44,618 nucleotides of DNA. Origin: Accumulibacter sp. (lineage in GTDB: Bacteria > Pseudomonadota > Gammaproteobacteria > Burkholderiales > Rhodocyclaceae). The number at the start of each line of letters is the position of its first letter. The stretch's first letter is position 1. The notes beneath the pieces are model-generated. The model was not told where the DNA came from, made no database searches, and was given only the letters and a program-made list of their open reading frames with translations. The translations under genes and the position numbers were made by a program. Shown here piece by piece: positions 24,796-34,183 of the stretch. Location of the stretch: positions 1 to 44,618 of the forward strand of contig JAITNL010000126.1 of NCBI GenBank assembly GCA_031290495.1. The letters are read 5' to 3'.

Positions 24796-26127
24796 TTACG
24801 GGGCTTCGAACAACGGCTTGACGCGTTCCAGGTCGGTTTCGCTCAAGGCGCCGACGACGGCTTTCAGCGCGAGTTGCGCGAGGAGGGTGTCGAAACGCGC
24901 TTTGGCCAGATCGCGCCGCGTGAGGTACACCTGTTGTTCGGCGTTAAGCACGTCGATATTGATGCGCACGCCGACTTCGTAGCCCAGCCTGTTGGCTTCC
25001 AGCGCGCTGACGCTCGATACCAGCGCGGCGTTGAGCGCCTGGATTTGCGCCAGACCATTGACTACGCCGAGGAAAGATTGCCGCGCGTCGAGCGCGGCCA
25101 CGCGGCGGGCGTTTTCCAGCAGCGATTGCGCGGCGTCGCGGTTGGCCATCGCTTCGCGCGCTCTCGAACTGACCGCGCCGCCTTCGTAAATCGGAATCGA
25201 CAGTTGCAAACCGATGTTGCGCGTGTCGGTTTGCTGACTGCTGGACGTCGAGGGCGCGCCGTCGCTCTTGCCGTAATTGGCGACCACGTCGAGCGTCGGG
25301 TAATGGCCGGCGCGCAGACGTTCGACCTCGCCCCGCGCGACTTCGAGCGCGGCTTGCTGCGCCTGCACCTGAAAGCTGCCGTTCTCGGCGGCTTCGACCC
25401 ATCTTTGCATGATCGCCGGCTGCGGCGGCAATAACCCGGCGTCGGCGCGCAGCCGGCTGAGTTCGCCGATTTCCTTGCCAACGATCGCGCGCAAGGCGTA
25501 ACGCTTGACTTCGAGATCGTTGTCGCCTGCCAGTTCCTGCGCGTTGGCCAGATCGAACCTGGACTGCGCTTCGTGGATGTCGGTGATGGTTGTCGTGCCG
25601 ACTTCAAAATTCTTTTTGGCCTGCTCCAGCTGCGAAGCGATGGCGTCCTTGCTGGCGCGCACCGCCGCGAGGTTTTCCTGCGCGTAGAGTACGTCCAGAT
25701 ACGCTTGCGCGACGCGCAGAATCAGATTTTGCGCGGCTTGCGCGAAAACCGCTTCGGCCTGCGCGACCTGCCATTGGGCTTGCCCGTACTGGACGATGTT
25801 CTGCCAGCGGAACAGCGGCTGGGTCAGCGTGACGTTGTAGGCGCGCGTGTTGTAATCGCTTTTCCACGACGGCTGACTGGCGCTGTGGTAGCGGTTGTCG
25901 TTCCACACCGTTCCCGCCGTGGCGCTGATCGATGGCAGCAGTCCGGCCATCCCCTGCGGCAGTTTTTCCCGCCCCGCCTCGACCGTCGCGCGCGCGGCGG
26001 CGTATTGCGCGTCGTTGACCAGGGCTTCGCGATACACCTGCAACAGATCGGCCGGGATCGCCTGAAAAGCAAGGCCGGCCAGCCCGAACAGGAGCGGCAG
26101 ACGAATGACCGATGGCGCCGGGCGCAT
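24796..26127 (-). CDS. TolC-family outer membrane efflux/secretion protein
   Basis: A 443-aa outer membrane channel with a signal peptide (about residues 1-25, ending near FQAIPA). The two-repeat structure is visible: ADLLQVYREALVNDAQYAAARATVEAGREKLPQ at the start and a second helical repeat with GYEVGVRINIDVLNAEQQVYLTRRDLAKARFD at the end. It works as a trimeric outer channel for type I secretion or RND pumps. The ATG at 26127 starts the signal peptide; the frame extends upstream into the neighbour. It lies 10 bases after the PCMT-family gene, a pairing seen in other betaproteobacteria. Confidence 0.92.
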   Translation of the reverse strand: MRPAPSVIRLPLLFGLAGLAFQAIPADLLQVYREALVNDAQYAAARATVEAGREKLPQGMAGLLPSISATAGTVWNDNRYHSASQPSWKSDYNTRAYNVTLTQPLFRWQNIVQYGQAQWQVAQAEAVFAQAAQNLILRVAQAYLDVLYAQENLAAVRASKDAIASQLEQAKKNFEVGTTTITDIHEAQSRFDLANAQELAGDNDLEVKRYALRAIVGKEIGELSRLRADAGLLPPQPAIMQRWVEAAENGSFQVQAQQAALEVARGEVERLRAGHYPTLDVVANYGKSDGAPSTSSSQQTDTRNIGLQLSIPIYEGGAVSSRAREAMANRDAAQSLLENARRVAALDARQSFLGVVNGLAQIQALNAALVSSVSALEANRLGYEVGVRINIDVLNAEQQVYLTRRDLAKARFDTLLAQLALKAVVGALSETDLERVKPLFEAP

Positions 26128-26137
26128 GTCGGTTCGA

Positions 26138-26815
26138 TCAGAAAACGAACTTTTCCGGCCGCTGGGCGTTGACCAGCGGCGGCAGCGCGGTTTCGTACAG
26201 GTTTTTGCTGCTGAAGGTGTTTTCATCGCTGCGCTCGATCAGCCGCGCCTGCATCAACGGCGCTTCCCCGACGACGACCCACAGCCGCCCGCCGATCTTC
26301 AACTGACGCAGCAGCGCTTCCGGCAGTACCGGCAGCGACCCGGAAACGACGATCACGTCATACGGCGTATAAAGATTCCATCCCCGCGAAGCGTCGCCCA
26401 GATCGATCGAGACGTTGGCGATCCCGGCCTGTTTGAGATTGCGGCGCGCCAGGTCGACGAGTTCGGGATCGATTTCGACGGAATAGACGAAGTCGGCACG
26501 CGCGGCGAGCAGCGCGGTCAGGTGACCGCTGCCCGCGCCGATTTCGAGCGCCTTGTCGGTATTTTTGACCGCCAGCTCCTGTAACAGACGCGCCTCGACG
26601 CGCGGGGCAAACAGCGTTTGTCCGGGCCTGGCGTCGTTTTTCAGGGGAATATCGAGGTCGGCGAACGCCAGTTCCCGGTATGCGGCCGGAACGAAATCCT
26701 CGCGCTTTACCACGTTCAACAAGGCCAGAACATCGGGATCGAGCACGTCCCAGGTACGAATTTGCTGCTGGATCATGTTGAAACGCGCTTCTTCAATATT
26801 TATCGCTGCGGCCAT
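26138..26815 (-). CDS. protein-L-isoaspartate O-methyltransferase family protein
   Basis: A 225-aa class I SAM methyltransferase. The SAM motif LEIGAGSGHLTALLA is clear, with an acidic residue at the end of strand 2 (VYSVEID). The N-terminal region (MIQQQIRTWDVLDPDVLALLNVVKREDFVP) is as in Pcm. The segment before the SAM motif reads TLFAPRVEARLLQEL instead of the usual Pcm TISQP-type signature, so repair activity on isoaspartate is uncertain. GGGAG lies 8 bases before the ATG at 26815. It is in an operon with the TolC-family gene. Confidence 0.88.
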   Translation of the reverse strand: MAAAINIEEARFNMIQQQIRTWDVLDPDVLALLNVVKREDFVPAAYRELAFADLDIPLKNDARPGQTLFAPRVEARLLQELAVKNTDKALEIGAGSGHLTALLAARADFVYSVEIDPELVDLARRNLKQAGIANVSIDLGDASRGWNLYTPYDVIVVSGSLPVLPEALLRQLKIGGRLWVVVGEAPLMQARLIERSDENTFSSKNLYETALPPLVNAQRPEKFVF

Positions 26816-27166
26816 CACTGCATTCTCCCGCTGAACGATTCGCCCGAACGAATCGATTGTCGTTGAAAATCAAACGAAGATTATAGCTTGATGCCACGGT
26901 TCAATCCGCTCATTGCGCGGATTGGGACGCCAAACCACGTCCGCAAACGCCTTCGTCATTTCCGCGCGCGGCAGGACGAAAAAAAATCCCGAACCGGTAA
27001 GGTTCGGGATGTAAAGCCCATCGTTGAGATGGGTCAGGGAGGGTCAAACATTGTCAGCGAGGAGTTACGCTGAAGCAATGAGCACAGTGTAGGTAAATGC
27101 CATTCGTCTGTCTGTTGGCATTGTGCGGCATTTGCGTAACGTAACGGAACTGAAAGCGACGAAAAG
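26816..27166. other. intergenic region
   Basis: No gene is supported in these 351 bases. They contain the minus-strand terminator at 26979-27010. Confidence 0.5.
26979..27010 (-). terminator. rho-independent terminator
   Basis: Perfect 10-bp stem ATCCCGAACC / GGTTCGGGAT, 5-base loop, with eight A on the left, which is a T-run on the minus strand. It terminates transcription from the small membrane protein gene at 27167. Confidence 0.8.
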
Positions 27167-27367
27167 TTACCGGCGTTTTTTTTTCGCGCCGCGCCTCCAG
27201 CAACGGACGGCGTACCACACCAGCGTACAGGAAACGGCGATCAGCAAGGCTCTGAACGGATGATTGAAATGCCCTTCGGTCAGCAAATCCCACGCCAGAA
27301 TCCCGACGAAAATACCGATGCCTTCGGCGAGAGGAAATTTCGTCGACCGAAAGGGCATGGATCTCAA
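27167..27367 (-). CDS. small membrane protein, 66 aa
   Basis: A protein with two predicted hydrophobic segments (GIGIFVGILAWDLLTEG and ALLIAVSCTLVWYAV) and a strongly basic C-terminus (RCWRRGAKKKRR). No family is known to me. An alternative start (MPF) is at 27358. A strong terminator downstream supports a transcribed unit. Confidence 0.6.
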   Translation of the reverse strand: MRSMPFRSTKFPLAEGIGIFVGILAWDLLTEGHFNHPFRALLIAVSCTLVWYAVRCWRRGAKKKRR

Positions 27368-27562
27368 TCCTGTTTCCCCCGGGACGGCTTGAAGGCCAGC
27401 GTGGCCAACACGAGGCGTGACGAGGGACGTGGCGTGTTTTTGGCAGAGGAAGAAAGGGAAGGAAAGTGCGGAAACACGCCGAAATTCCTCATTGGGCTGG
27501 TCAAGAGGTGGCGCGAATCATACTCAATCCGGAAACGATTGTCTTTGGCGCTTTCGTCAGAA

Positions 27563-28987
27563 TTATGTAACGCCATGTGACATCGGCCAGCTCAACGTGA
27601 AACGCGCGCCGCCAATCGGCGACGCGTCCGCGAAAGCCGTGCCGCCATGCTGTTCCAGCACCAGTTGCACGATGGCCAGCCCCAGTCCATGCCCGCCGGT
27701 GGTCTTGTCGCGCGAGCGGTCGAGACGGGTAAAGGCGGTGAACACGCGCAGACGGTCGTCGGGCAGAATGCCGATACCGTCGTCGTCGACACGCACCTGG
27801 ATGTTTCCGTCCACGACTATCGCGCTGACCGCGATTCGTCGTCGGGTGTATTTCAGGGCGTTGCGCAGCAGGTTGGTCACGGCGTAGGGCATACTTTTCG
27901 GATCGAGTTCGACGCGCAGCCCCGGTGGCAGCGCGCGGGTGTTAATCGAAAGCTCGATGTCGCGCGAAAGAATGCGCAGGGAATTGACTTCTTCGGTCAG
28001 CCAGGCGGCAAATTCGACCGAGGTCAGGTGCGGTTCCGGCTGATCGCGCTCGAAACGCGAATACGCCAGACTGGATTCGATCAGTTCGTCGAGTTCATCG
28101 AGGTCTTCTTCCATCATCCGCCACAGACGTTCGCGTTCTTCCTTTTTTGGCGTTTCCGCGAGCATTTCAAGGGCGAAACGCAAACGCGCGATGGGCGTGC
28201 GCAGTTCGTGCGAGATGGCGTTGGACAATTCTTTCTGTGTGGCGATCAGGCGCTGGATACGTTCGGCCATGCGGTTCGTCGTGTCGAACAGCAAGTCGAA
28301 CGCGCTGCTCTTGGCTTGCGGGGCGCGCTGCTCGAAATGTCCTTCGCCGAGCGACCACGCCGTTTTGCGCAGGGCTTCGAGATCGCGCCAGACCGGACGC
28401 ACCCAGAACCAGACGGCAATCGCCACGAACAGGCCGATCAGGCTCAAGGTCAGCAGCTGAATGCGCAGATCGAAGGGCAGCGCGCGCGTACGTCCCGAAT
28501 TGGCGTCGGGATTGAAAGGGCCGACGATCAGGATCTGGGGCGTTTGTTTCAGCCGGTGATAGATGATGTCGCCGTCGGAATCGACGACCAGCTCGCCGGC
28601 GTCGAGCCGTTCGCCCAGCTTCGGCTTGAGTTTGAGCGACCAGCGGTCGACGATTTTCAGCCGGTAAGAAAATTGCGCGTCGAGTTCCTGGATCAGACGC
28701 GGCCATTCCGCGCGTTGTTCCCGGAACAACGTGTCTTCGATCAGTACGATGGTGCCGCGCATGAAACGGCTGGTGTAGTCGTTGGTGATGCCTTTGAGCG
28801 CGGACGAAATGACGAAATGCGCGACGAAGGCGAAGACCACGAACGACCCCATGACCAGCAGGTAAAAACTCAGGAACAGGCGCGACAGGCTGTAGCCGTC
28901 CCGCCACGGCGCGTGCTGGTAGCCGCCGAAGACGTTGAGCAGACTGTTGCTGTTGCTGTCGTCGTCGTTGTCGCTATTGCCAGTCAT
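27563..28987 (-). CDS. rstB: sensor histidine kinase, RstB-like
   Basis: A 474-aa inner-membrane kinase. It has a membrane segment at about residues 32-60, a periplasmic domain of about 110 residues, a second membrane segment (LLTLSLIGLFVAIAVWFWV), HAMP, HisKA (AISHELRTPIARLRF) and an ATPase domain with NLLRNALKYT, DDDGIGI and GGHGLGLAIV. The N-terminus carries an unusual Asp/Asn/Ser stretch (SDNDDDSNSNS). The ATG at 28987 overlaps the end of the regulator gene by 14 bases, so the two are coupled. It is predicted to phosphorylate the RstA-like regulator; the stimulus is unknown. Confidence 0.9.
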   Translation of the reverse strand: MTGNSDNDDDSNSNSLLNVFGGYQHAPWRDGYSLSRLFLSFYLLVMGSFVVFAFVAHFVISSALKGITNDYTSRFMRGTIVLIEDTLFREQRAEWPRLIQELDAQFSYRLKIVDRWSLKLKPKLGERLDAGELVVDSDGDIIYHRLKQTPQILIVGPFNPDANSGRTRALPFDLRIQLLTLSLIGLFVAIAVWFWVRPVWRDLEALRKTAWSLGEGHFEQRAPQAKSSAFDLLFDTTNRMAERIQRLIATQKELSNAISHELRTPIARLRFALEMLAETPKKEERERLWRMMEEDLDELDELIESSLAYSRFERDQPEPHLTSVEFAAWLTEEVNSLRILSRDIELSINTRALPPGLRVELDPKSMPYAVTNLLRNALKYTRRRIAVSAIVVDGNIQVRVDDDGIGILPDDRLRVFTAFTRLDRSRDKTTGGHGLGLAIVQLVLEQHGGTAFADASPIGGARFTLSWPMSHGVT

Positions 28988-29681
28988 GTTTGCTGAACAG
29001 GTAGCCTTTGCCGCGTACGGTCTTGATGCGGGTTGGGTTTTCCGGATCGTCGCCGAGCTTGCGGCGCAGTCTGGAAATACGGGCGTCGATCGAGCGGTCG
29101 AGTCCGTCGAAACCGATACCGCGCAGCTCCTGCAACAGATCGTCGCGCGACAGGATGTTTCCTGCATGGAGAGCCAGCAGCCAGAGCAGGTCGAATTCGG
29201 CGGTGGTCAGGTCGATCGTCTCGCCGCCGAAAGAAGCGTTGCGCGTCGCCTGGCTGATGCGGAAGCTGCCGAAAGAAAGTTCACTTTGCTCATGCTCGCC
29301 AGTTGTTTCGCAGGGAGTTGGCAGCCGGCGCAGCAAGGCTTTGATCCGTGCCAGCAACAGGCGCGGCTGGACTGGCTTGGCCAGGTAATCGTCGGCGCCC
29401 TGTTCGAGTCCGAGGATCTGGTCGATGTCCTCGTCGCGCGCGGTGAGCATCAGGATCACGCCCTTGTAGCTGGCGCGCACCGAACGGCAGACCTCGATGC
29501 CGTCCTTGCCCGGCAGCATGATGTCCAGGATCACCAGGTCCGGGTTGTCGGCCAGGATGCGCGTCTCCGCGGTATCTCCGCGCGTCTCGATGGTGACATC
29601 GAAGTCATTCTTTTGCAGGTATTCGGCCGTCAGCTTGGCCAGGCGATCATCGTCCTCGATCAGCAGGATGCGTGTTTTCAT
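28974..29681 (-). CDS. rstA: OmpR-family response regulator, RstA-like
   Basis: A 235-aa regulator. The receiver has the acidic pocket (LIEDDDR), phospho-acceptor Asp in LVILDIMLPGKDG and Lys in DYLAKPV. The C-terminal winged helix reads LLWLLALHAGNILSRDDLLQELRGIGFDGLDRSIDARISRLRRKLGDDPENPTRIKTVRGKGYLF, very close to E. coli RstA. The ATG at 29681 (MKTRILLIEDD) is the family start. It is encoded before the RstB-like kinase. Confidence 0.93.
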   Translation of the reverse strand: MKTRILLIEDDDRLAKLTAEYLQKNDFDVTIETRGDTAETRILADNPDLVILDIMLPGKDGIEVCRSVRASYKGVILMLTARDEDIDQILGLEQGADDYLAKPVQPRLLLARIKALLRRLPTPCETTGEHEQSELSFGSFRISQATRNASFGGETIDLTTAEFDLLWLLALHAGNILSRDDLLQELRGIGFDGLDRSIDARISRLRRKLGDDPENPTRIKTVRGKGYLFSKHDWQ

Positions 29682-30307
29682 GGCGTATGGGAGACCTTGT
29701 GACAACGAAGAATGTGGAAAGAGACGATGATACACGAACACGAATCGTGGTTTCGCCGGAATGACTGGCGTTCGTCCGCAAACGCAGCGTTGCGTCACGA
29801 GTTTTCAATCCGTCCGGTTGAGCGGCGCGTGATTTGTCCGATAGTCATGACCGTCTGAAGGCGGCAAGCGATGAGACTGACGGAAGCGTTGCTCCACACA
29901 ACCGCGCCGACGAACAGCATTACGTTGTTACTCGATGAAGGGAGTGCTGGCGGACATTGCGGATGCTTTGGGAAAAGAGAAAGACGTCATCAACGCGCGT
30001 GATTTGGCTCCCGTAGAGATAAATGGAAGGTGGTGCAGTTACTGCTCCTTTCCGAGTGATATGACAGGCGACGGCGTCAATGGCACGGCGGCGAATGATC
30101 AGCTTCTATGGGCGCTTTCTTATCAGGAATGGGATCAACTCGACACAGATGTTGCAAATTACACTGCGAACTCTGACGTAGCGGCGGACCGGCGTGTCCG
30201 CCCTGATGCGCCTCCCACGCCCAGGGGATTCCGATGCGCCCGCAAGGGCAGACACATAGGCTGCCCATACGAATGCCGGGGAAATGACGGGTATTTAGAG
30301 AGATTGG
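29682..30307. other. interval with a possible gene remnant and hairpin element
   Basis: An open frame beginning at 29935 encodes a plausible but unrecognised peptide (start MKGVLADIADALGKEKDV, and SDMTGDGVNGTAANDQLLW) that stops looking protein-like near 30178, where a hairpin element begins. It may be a truncated gene. No clear ribosome binding site is present. Confidence 0.4.
30183..30266. repeat. composite palindromic element
   Basis: Two hairpins: GGCGGAC-CGGCGT-GTCCGCC (30183-30202) and GGGCAG-ACACATAGG-CTGCCC (30246-30266). They look like dispersed extragenic palindromes; the element ends an open frame that starts at 29935. Confidence 0.5.
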
Positions 30308-32380
30308 TCATTTGTGGGAACCGCTATAAACCGGACAGACTGAGAGATCGTGACACTCCGGCGCTGCCCAAAGTTTTTCCAGGCGCTGGCTGAAGGGGCC
30401 GGCCAGCCGCGCCGCGAAACTGGCGGTCAGGTGCTGACCGTCGCGGAAGACGATGAAGTCGTCCTGCTTGGCGGAACAGCGCCCGTCCGGGCAAACGGCA
30501 TCGTTCATGTCCAGCAGACGCGCGTTGGGAAAACCGTCCGCCGCCTCACGCAGGGCGGCAAAAATCCAATCGTTGCGCGTGTTGTCCGGAAGCGCCGAGC
30601 AGCGGTTTTCCTTCGCCAGCAGGCGGGTCAGCAGTGTTTCGTCGGCCAGACAATCGAGCGCGTCAAAAGGCAGGACGGGGGTTCCGCGAATCAGGGTAAT
30701 CGCGCCGACGTGGGGAGCGATGGCTTGCAACACTTTGCGCGTCCCATCGGTCCAGTCGGCGGTACTGAAACCGCTGCCTGGAGTCGCCGCGGAACCCAGG
30801 AAAACATGATCGGGCCGGATCTCGCGCAGGAACGCCAGCGCGCGTTGCCGCCATTCCGCGCACACCGTGTATTCCTTGCCGATACGCGCGTAGAAAACAG
30901 GTTTTTCCACCATCGGACACGCCGATTTGGTGATGACCAGCAAACGCCAGCCCGCTTGCGTAAACCGGGGTTTCATGGCCGGAAACCACTGCGCCCCGAT
31001 GCTGTCGCCCATCAACACGGCGGTGTGCGGCGCCTGCTCGTCGCCAAACTGACAAACCATGACCTCGGCGCTGTGGTACCAGGTATCGCAGCCGTGCGCG
31101 TAAAGTTCCGACATGTCACGACGCGCCTGTCCGAACCACGCGTAGGCCGGATCGAATTGCTCTTGCATGGCCTGGTTTCCCCACTGTAACGCCAATCCGC
31201 CAGCCAATATCAAGACCGCGGCCGTGCCTGTCACCATGCGCCATGGACGACGCAGCAGCGCGTCGCATCGGCGCAGGGGTAATTCCACACAGCGGTAGGA
31301 AATCGCCGCCAGCGCCAGTGAAAACAAGGCCAGCGCGATACGTGTGGATAATCCAGCCTGCACGTAAATCGCGCCGCCGACGACCAGAATCGGCCAGTGC
31401 CAGAGATACCAGGAATACGAAACGCGCCCCAGCGCCTGCATGGGACGCAAGGAAAGCAGCGCCGAAACCGGAAACGCGCCGGTTTTCCGCGTTCCGGCGG
31501 GACGGCTGCCCGCCGCGATGACCAGCGCCGCGCCCAGTGAGGGCGGCAGCGCCCGCCAGCCCGGATACGGCGCGTTCGTGCCATAGCCGAAAGCCGCCAG
31601 CGCAATCAGGAGCAGACCGAACCAGCCCAGCCAGGGCCAGATACGTTCAGCGCGGGAGATTGCCGTCGAGGTCTGCGGGGGAAAATACAACCAGGCCAGC
31701 GCCCCCAGGCTGAATTGCCAGGCGCGGGCGGGCATCATGTAAAACGCCGAGAGCGGATGCGCGCGCATGAGCCACAGACACAGCGCGAGGCTGCAAGCAA
31801 AAATCAGGGCCATGACGGTTTTCAGGCGGCGCGGACGCGCCGCCGCCACGCCATCGGCAGAACCGGAACGCCGACTGACGCCGGCAAACGTCAGCCACAA
31901 AAGCAGCGGCCAGACCAGATAAAACTGCTCTTCCACCCCCAGCGACCAGGTGTGCAAAAACACGTTGGATTCCGCCGCCGGGCCAAAATAATCCATATTG
32001 GCAAAGGCGAAATGAAAATTACTCGCCCAGACGGCGGTGACGGCGGCGGAATCCGCCTGATTCATCTGGCGCGTCGGCGAGAACACGAATCGCGCCAGCA
32101 GACACGCGGCGAGCAGCATGAGCAGCAATCCGGGCGCGAGCCGGCGCAAGCGACGGGCGTAAAACGTCCAGAAATCCACCGTGCCGGCTGCCCGCATTTC
32201 CAGCGTCAGCAAGGCGGTGATGAGATAACCAGAAAGCACGAAAAAGACATCCACGCCAACGAATCCGCCCTGTGCGCCCGGCACGTTCGCGTGCGCCGCA
32301 ACCACCAGCAGCACGGCAATGGCGCGCAATCCTTCAAGATCGGGGCGATAGGTCAGACGTTCAACGGCAGGGGTTTCCAT
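30308..32380 (-). CDS. OafA/YrhL-type acyltransferase with C-terminal SGNH-like domain
   Basis: A 690-aa inner-membrane O-acyltransferase. The N-terminal acyltransferase-3 domain (about residues 8-360) starts YRPDLEGLRAIAVLLVVAAH, with FVGVDVFFVLSGYLIT, RRLRRLAP and HTWSLGVEEQFYLVWPLLL, and ten hydrophobic segments. The C-terminal part (about residues 430-690) is periplasmic and SGNH-like: VLMGDSIGAQWFP (the GDS block) and FIVFRDGQHLT (Asp/His block). It probably acetylates a surface polysaccharide such as O-antigen or exopolysaccharide. Target unknown. No glycan cluster adjoins it. Confidence 0.9.
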   Translation of the reverse strand: METPAVERLTYRPDLEGLRAIAVLLVVAAHANVPGAQGGFVGVDVFFVLSGYLITALLTLEMRAAGTVDFWTFYARRLRRLAPGLLLMLLAACLLARFVFSPTRQMNQADSAAVTAVWASNFHFAFANMDYFGPAAESNVFLHTWSLGVEEQFYLVWPLLLWLTFAGVSRRSGSADGVAAARPRRLKTVMALIFACSLALCLWLMRAHPLSAFYMMPARAWQFSLGALAWLYFPPQTSTAISRAERIWPWLGWFGLLLIALAAFGYGTNAPYPGWRALPPSLGAALVIAAGSRPAGTRKTGAFPVSALLSLRPMQALGRVSYSWYLWHWPILVVGGAIYVQAGLSTRIALALFSLALAAISYRCVELPLRRCDALLRRPWRMVTGTAAVLILAGGLALQWGNQAMQEQFDPAYAWFGQARRDMSELYAHGCDTWYHSAEVMVCQFGDEQAPHTAVLMGDSIGAQWFPAMKPRFTQAGWRLLVITKSACPMVEKPVFYARIGKEYTVCAEWRQRALAFLREIRPDHVFLGSAATPGSGFSTADWTDGTRKVLQAIAPHVGAITLIRGTPVLPFDALDCLADETLLTRLLAKENRCSALPDNTRNDWIFAALREAADGFPNARLLDMNDAVCPDGRCSAKQDDFIVFRDGQHLTASFAARLAGPFSQRLEKLWAAPECHDLSVCPVYSGSHK

Positions 32381-32471
32381 TTATACGTAATCCTCGGCGC
32401 GAAGCATCGCCAATTTTTCTCTTCTCAACTTGCGCTTCCGCACACGCCACGCTTCAACCGCCGGGGATCGG

Positions 32472-33194
32472 TCACGCTTTGTGCTCGACGATCACGCACT
32501 GATAAACGCCGCCGAAGAAGCCGGTCTTGCGCCAGGTAAATCGGTCGGCTTGCGACGCGTAATGCTGGATTGGGTTTTTCCACATCGCTTCGGCGAAGGG
32601 TTCGAGGTAATGATTGACAACCTTGAGGATGTAACGGATCGGCTGCCACCACGCCGGATTGTCGTAATCGACGAACACCGCCTTGCCGTTCCTGGGCAAT
32701 TTCGCCAGCATGTGATTGACGATGGCGTGTTTTTTTTCTTCCGGCACTTCATGCAGCAGGAAAAAGCTGCAGATCAGGTCGTAGGGTTTCTGATCGGCGT
32801 CGGCATGGCTGGAGGCGTCGGCGCGGATGACCCGTGCCCAGTCCATTCCGGCAAGTTTGCGGGTGGCGTGCTCGATCTGCGCGGGCGTGATGTCGGTCAG
32901 ATGAAAAGCGCCGCTCGGCCCGACTTTTTTCGCCGCGCGCGTGACCATATCTCCATAAACATGGGCCACTTGCCAGACGCGCGTCCCCTCGCGGATTTCG
33001 TTCAGATAGGCGCGTATCAGGCGTTGGTCGTTGAAGAACAAAAGTACGCGCACGACCCAGTTGCGATCCAGCGCGCGCGCCCATTTTGGATCGACATACG
33101 CCCAGTCATACACGTCGATCATGTAGTCGGGAACGCCGTCGTAGTAAGGATCGTTTTCGCGTGGCGAATGGTTCTTGCTCATTTTTCTGCTCAT
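32472..33194 (-). CDS. rquA: rhodoquinone biosynthesis methyltransferase-like protein RquA
   Basis: A 240-aa protein with a divergent SAM-methyltransferase fold. Features of RquA are visible: YDWAYVDPKWARALDRNWVV near the N-terminus, VWQVAHVYGDMVTR replacing the usual GxGxG motif, VIRADASS, FFLLHEVPEEKKHAIV, VFVDYDNPAWWQPIRY and LEPFAEAMW. RquA converts ubiquinone to rhodoquinone, the low-potential quinone needed for fumarate reduction under anoxia. It starts at 33194 or at the ATG at 33182. A small membrane protein gene lies upstream on the same strand. The assignment is by motif recognition. Confidence 0.82.
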   Translation of the reverse strand: MSRKMSKNHSPRENDPYYDGVPDYMIDVYDWAYVDPKWARALDRNWVVRVLLFFNDQRLIRAYLNEIREGTRVWQVAHVYGDMVTRAAKKVGPSGAFHLTDITPAQIEHATRKLAGMDWARVIRADASSHADADQKPYDLICSFFLLHEVPEEKKHAIVNHMLAKLPRNGKAVFVDYDNPAWWQPIRYILKVVNHYLEPFAEAMWKNPIQHYASQADRFTWRKTGFFGGVYQCVIVEHKA

Positions 33195-33313
33195 TTTTCT
33201 GCCATCTCCAAAAATTCTGAAATGGGCGCGATCGACCGCAAGAAACGCCGCTGAAGGGCCGGAACACGGCGCAAGGCGGTGGATTATCCGCCAGACTTCG
33301 TTACACGGTCAAA

Positions 33314-33472
33314 TTACCGCGCCTCGCCGCCGGGTTCCTTCTCCGTTCTGTCCAGATTCCTGGGCACATCGCGGTCGCGCCGATCCCGTCTCAACGCCGC
33401 CAGCCACAGACACGCCAGAATCAACAGGAAGATCAACGCAATCCAGGGATGGGTGAGTATTTTCTGTATCAT
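33314..33472 (-). CDS. small membrane protein, 52 aa, upstream of rquA
   Basis: A short ORF with one strong membrane segment (WIALIFLLILACLWLAAL) and a highly charged C-terminus (RRDRRDRDVPRN...EKEPGG). It lies 120 bases upstream of rquA on the same strand, and its start faces that of the DNA glycosylase gene across less than 100 bases. The architecture is typical of real small membrane proteins, but no homologue is known to me. Confidence 0.5.
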   Translation of the reverse strand: MIQKILTHPWIALIFLLILACLWLAALRRDRRDRDVPRNLDRTEKEPGGEAR

Positions 33473-33565
33473 TTCAATGAACCGTCCTCATTCCAGAATA
33501 CGCATTTTACTATTCCGGCCTGGACAACGATAATGCCCCGCGAGACCTGCTGGAATTACATCTTC

Positions 33566-34183
33566 ATGACCCCACCTTACTGGCAACAGGCGTCCCTTGA
33601 ACTGGCACGTACCGACCCGGTGATGCGCCGTCTGACCGAAACGTTTGCCGGCGCGTCGATCGTTTCGCGCGGCGACCCGTTTGCCACGCTGGCGCGCTCG
33701 ATTGTCGGCCAGCAAATATCGGTCAAGGCCGCCGACAGCGTTTGGGCGCGGCTGATGACGGCGGTAAGCGCGCCGGCCCCGGACGCCATTCTGGCGTGCA
33801 CGATGGAGCAATTGCGCGGCTGCGGTCTGTCGGCGCGGAAGGCCGAATACATTTTCGATCTCGCCGGGCATTTCGTCAGCGGTCAAATTCACGCGCGCCG
33901 CTGGCCAAAAATGAGCGACGCCGAGATCGTCGCCGAATTGACCGCGGTACGCGGCATCGGCGTGTGGACGGTGGAAATGTTCCTGATCTTCAACCTGCTG
34001 CGTCCCGATGTTTTCCCGCTCGACGACATCGGATTACAAAAGGCGGCTGCCCTGCATTATCTGTCGGGCGAGCGTCCCGCGCGGCGCGAACTCGCCGGTC
34101 TCGGCGAACGCTGGCGTCCCTGGCGTTCGGTCGCCACGTGGTATCTGTGGCGCAGCCTCGATCCGGTGCCCGTGGCTTATTGA
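33566..34183 (+). CDS. DNA-3-methyladenine glycosylase, AlkA type (HhH-GPD)
   Basis: A 205-aa base-excision repair glycosylase removing alkylated purines. It begins MTPPYWQQASLELARTDPVMRRL, as do short bacterial AlkA-like enzymes. It has SIVGQQISVKAADSVW and the HhH-GPD motif LTAVRGIGVWTVEMFL followed by DVFPLDDIGLQKA, whose second acidic residue is the catalytic Asp. It lacks the N-terminal domain of E. coli AlkA, as many bacterial homologues do. The ATG at 33533 would add 11 residues. It is divergent from the small gene at 33314. Confidence 0.9.
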   Translation: MTPPYWQQASLELARTDPVMRRLTETFAGASIVSRGDPFATLARSIVGQQISVKAADSVWARLMTAVSAPAPDAILACTMEQLRGCGLSARKAEYIFDLAGHFVSGQIHARRWPKMSDAEIVAELTAVRGIGVWTVEMFLIFNLLRPDVFPLDDIGLQKAAALHYLSGERPARRELAGLGERWRPWRSVATWYLWRSLDPVPVAY

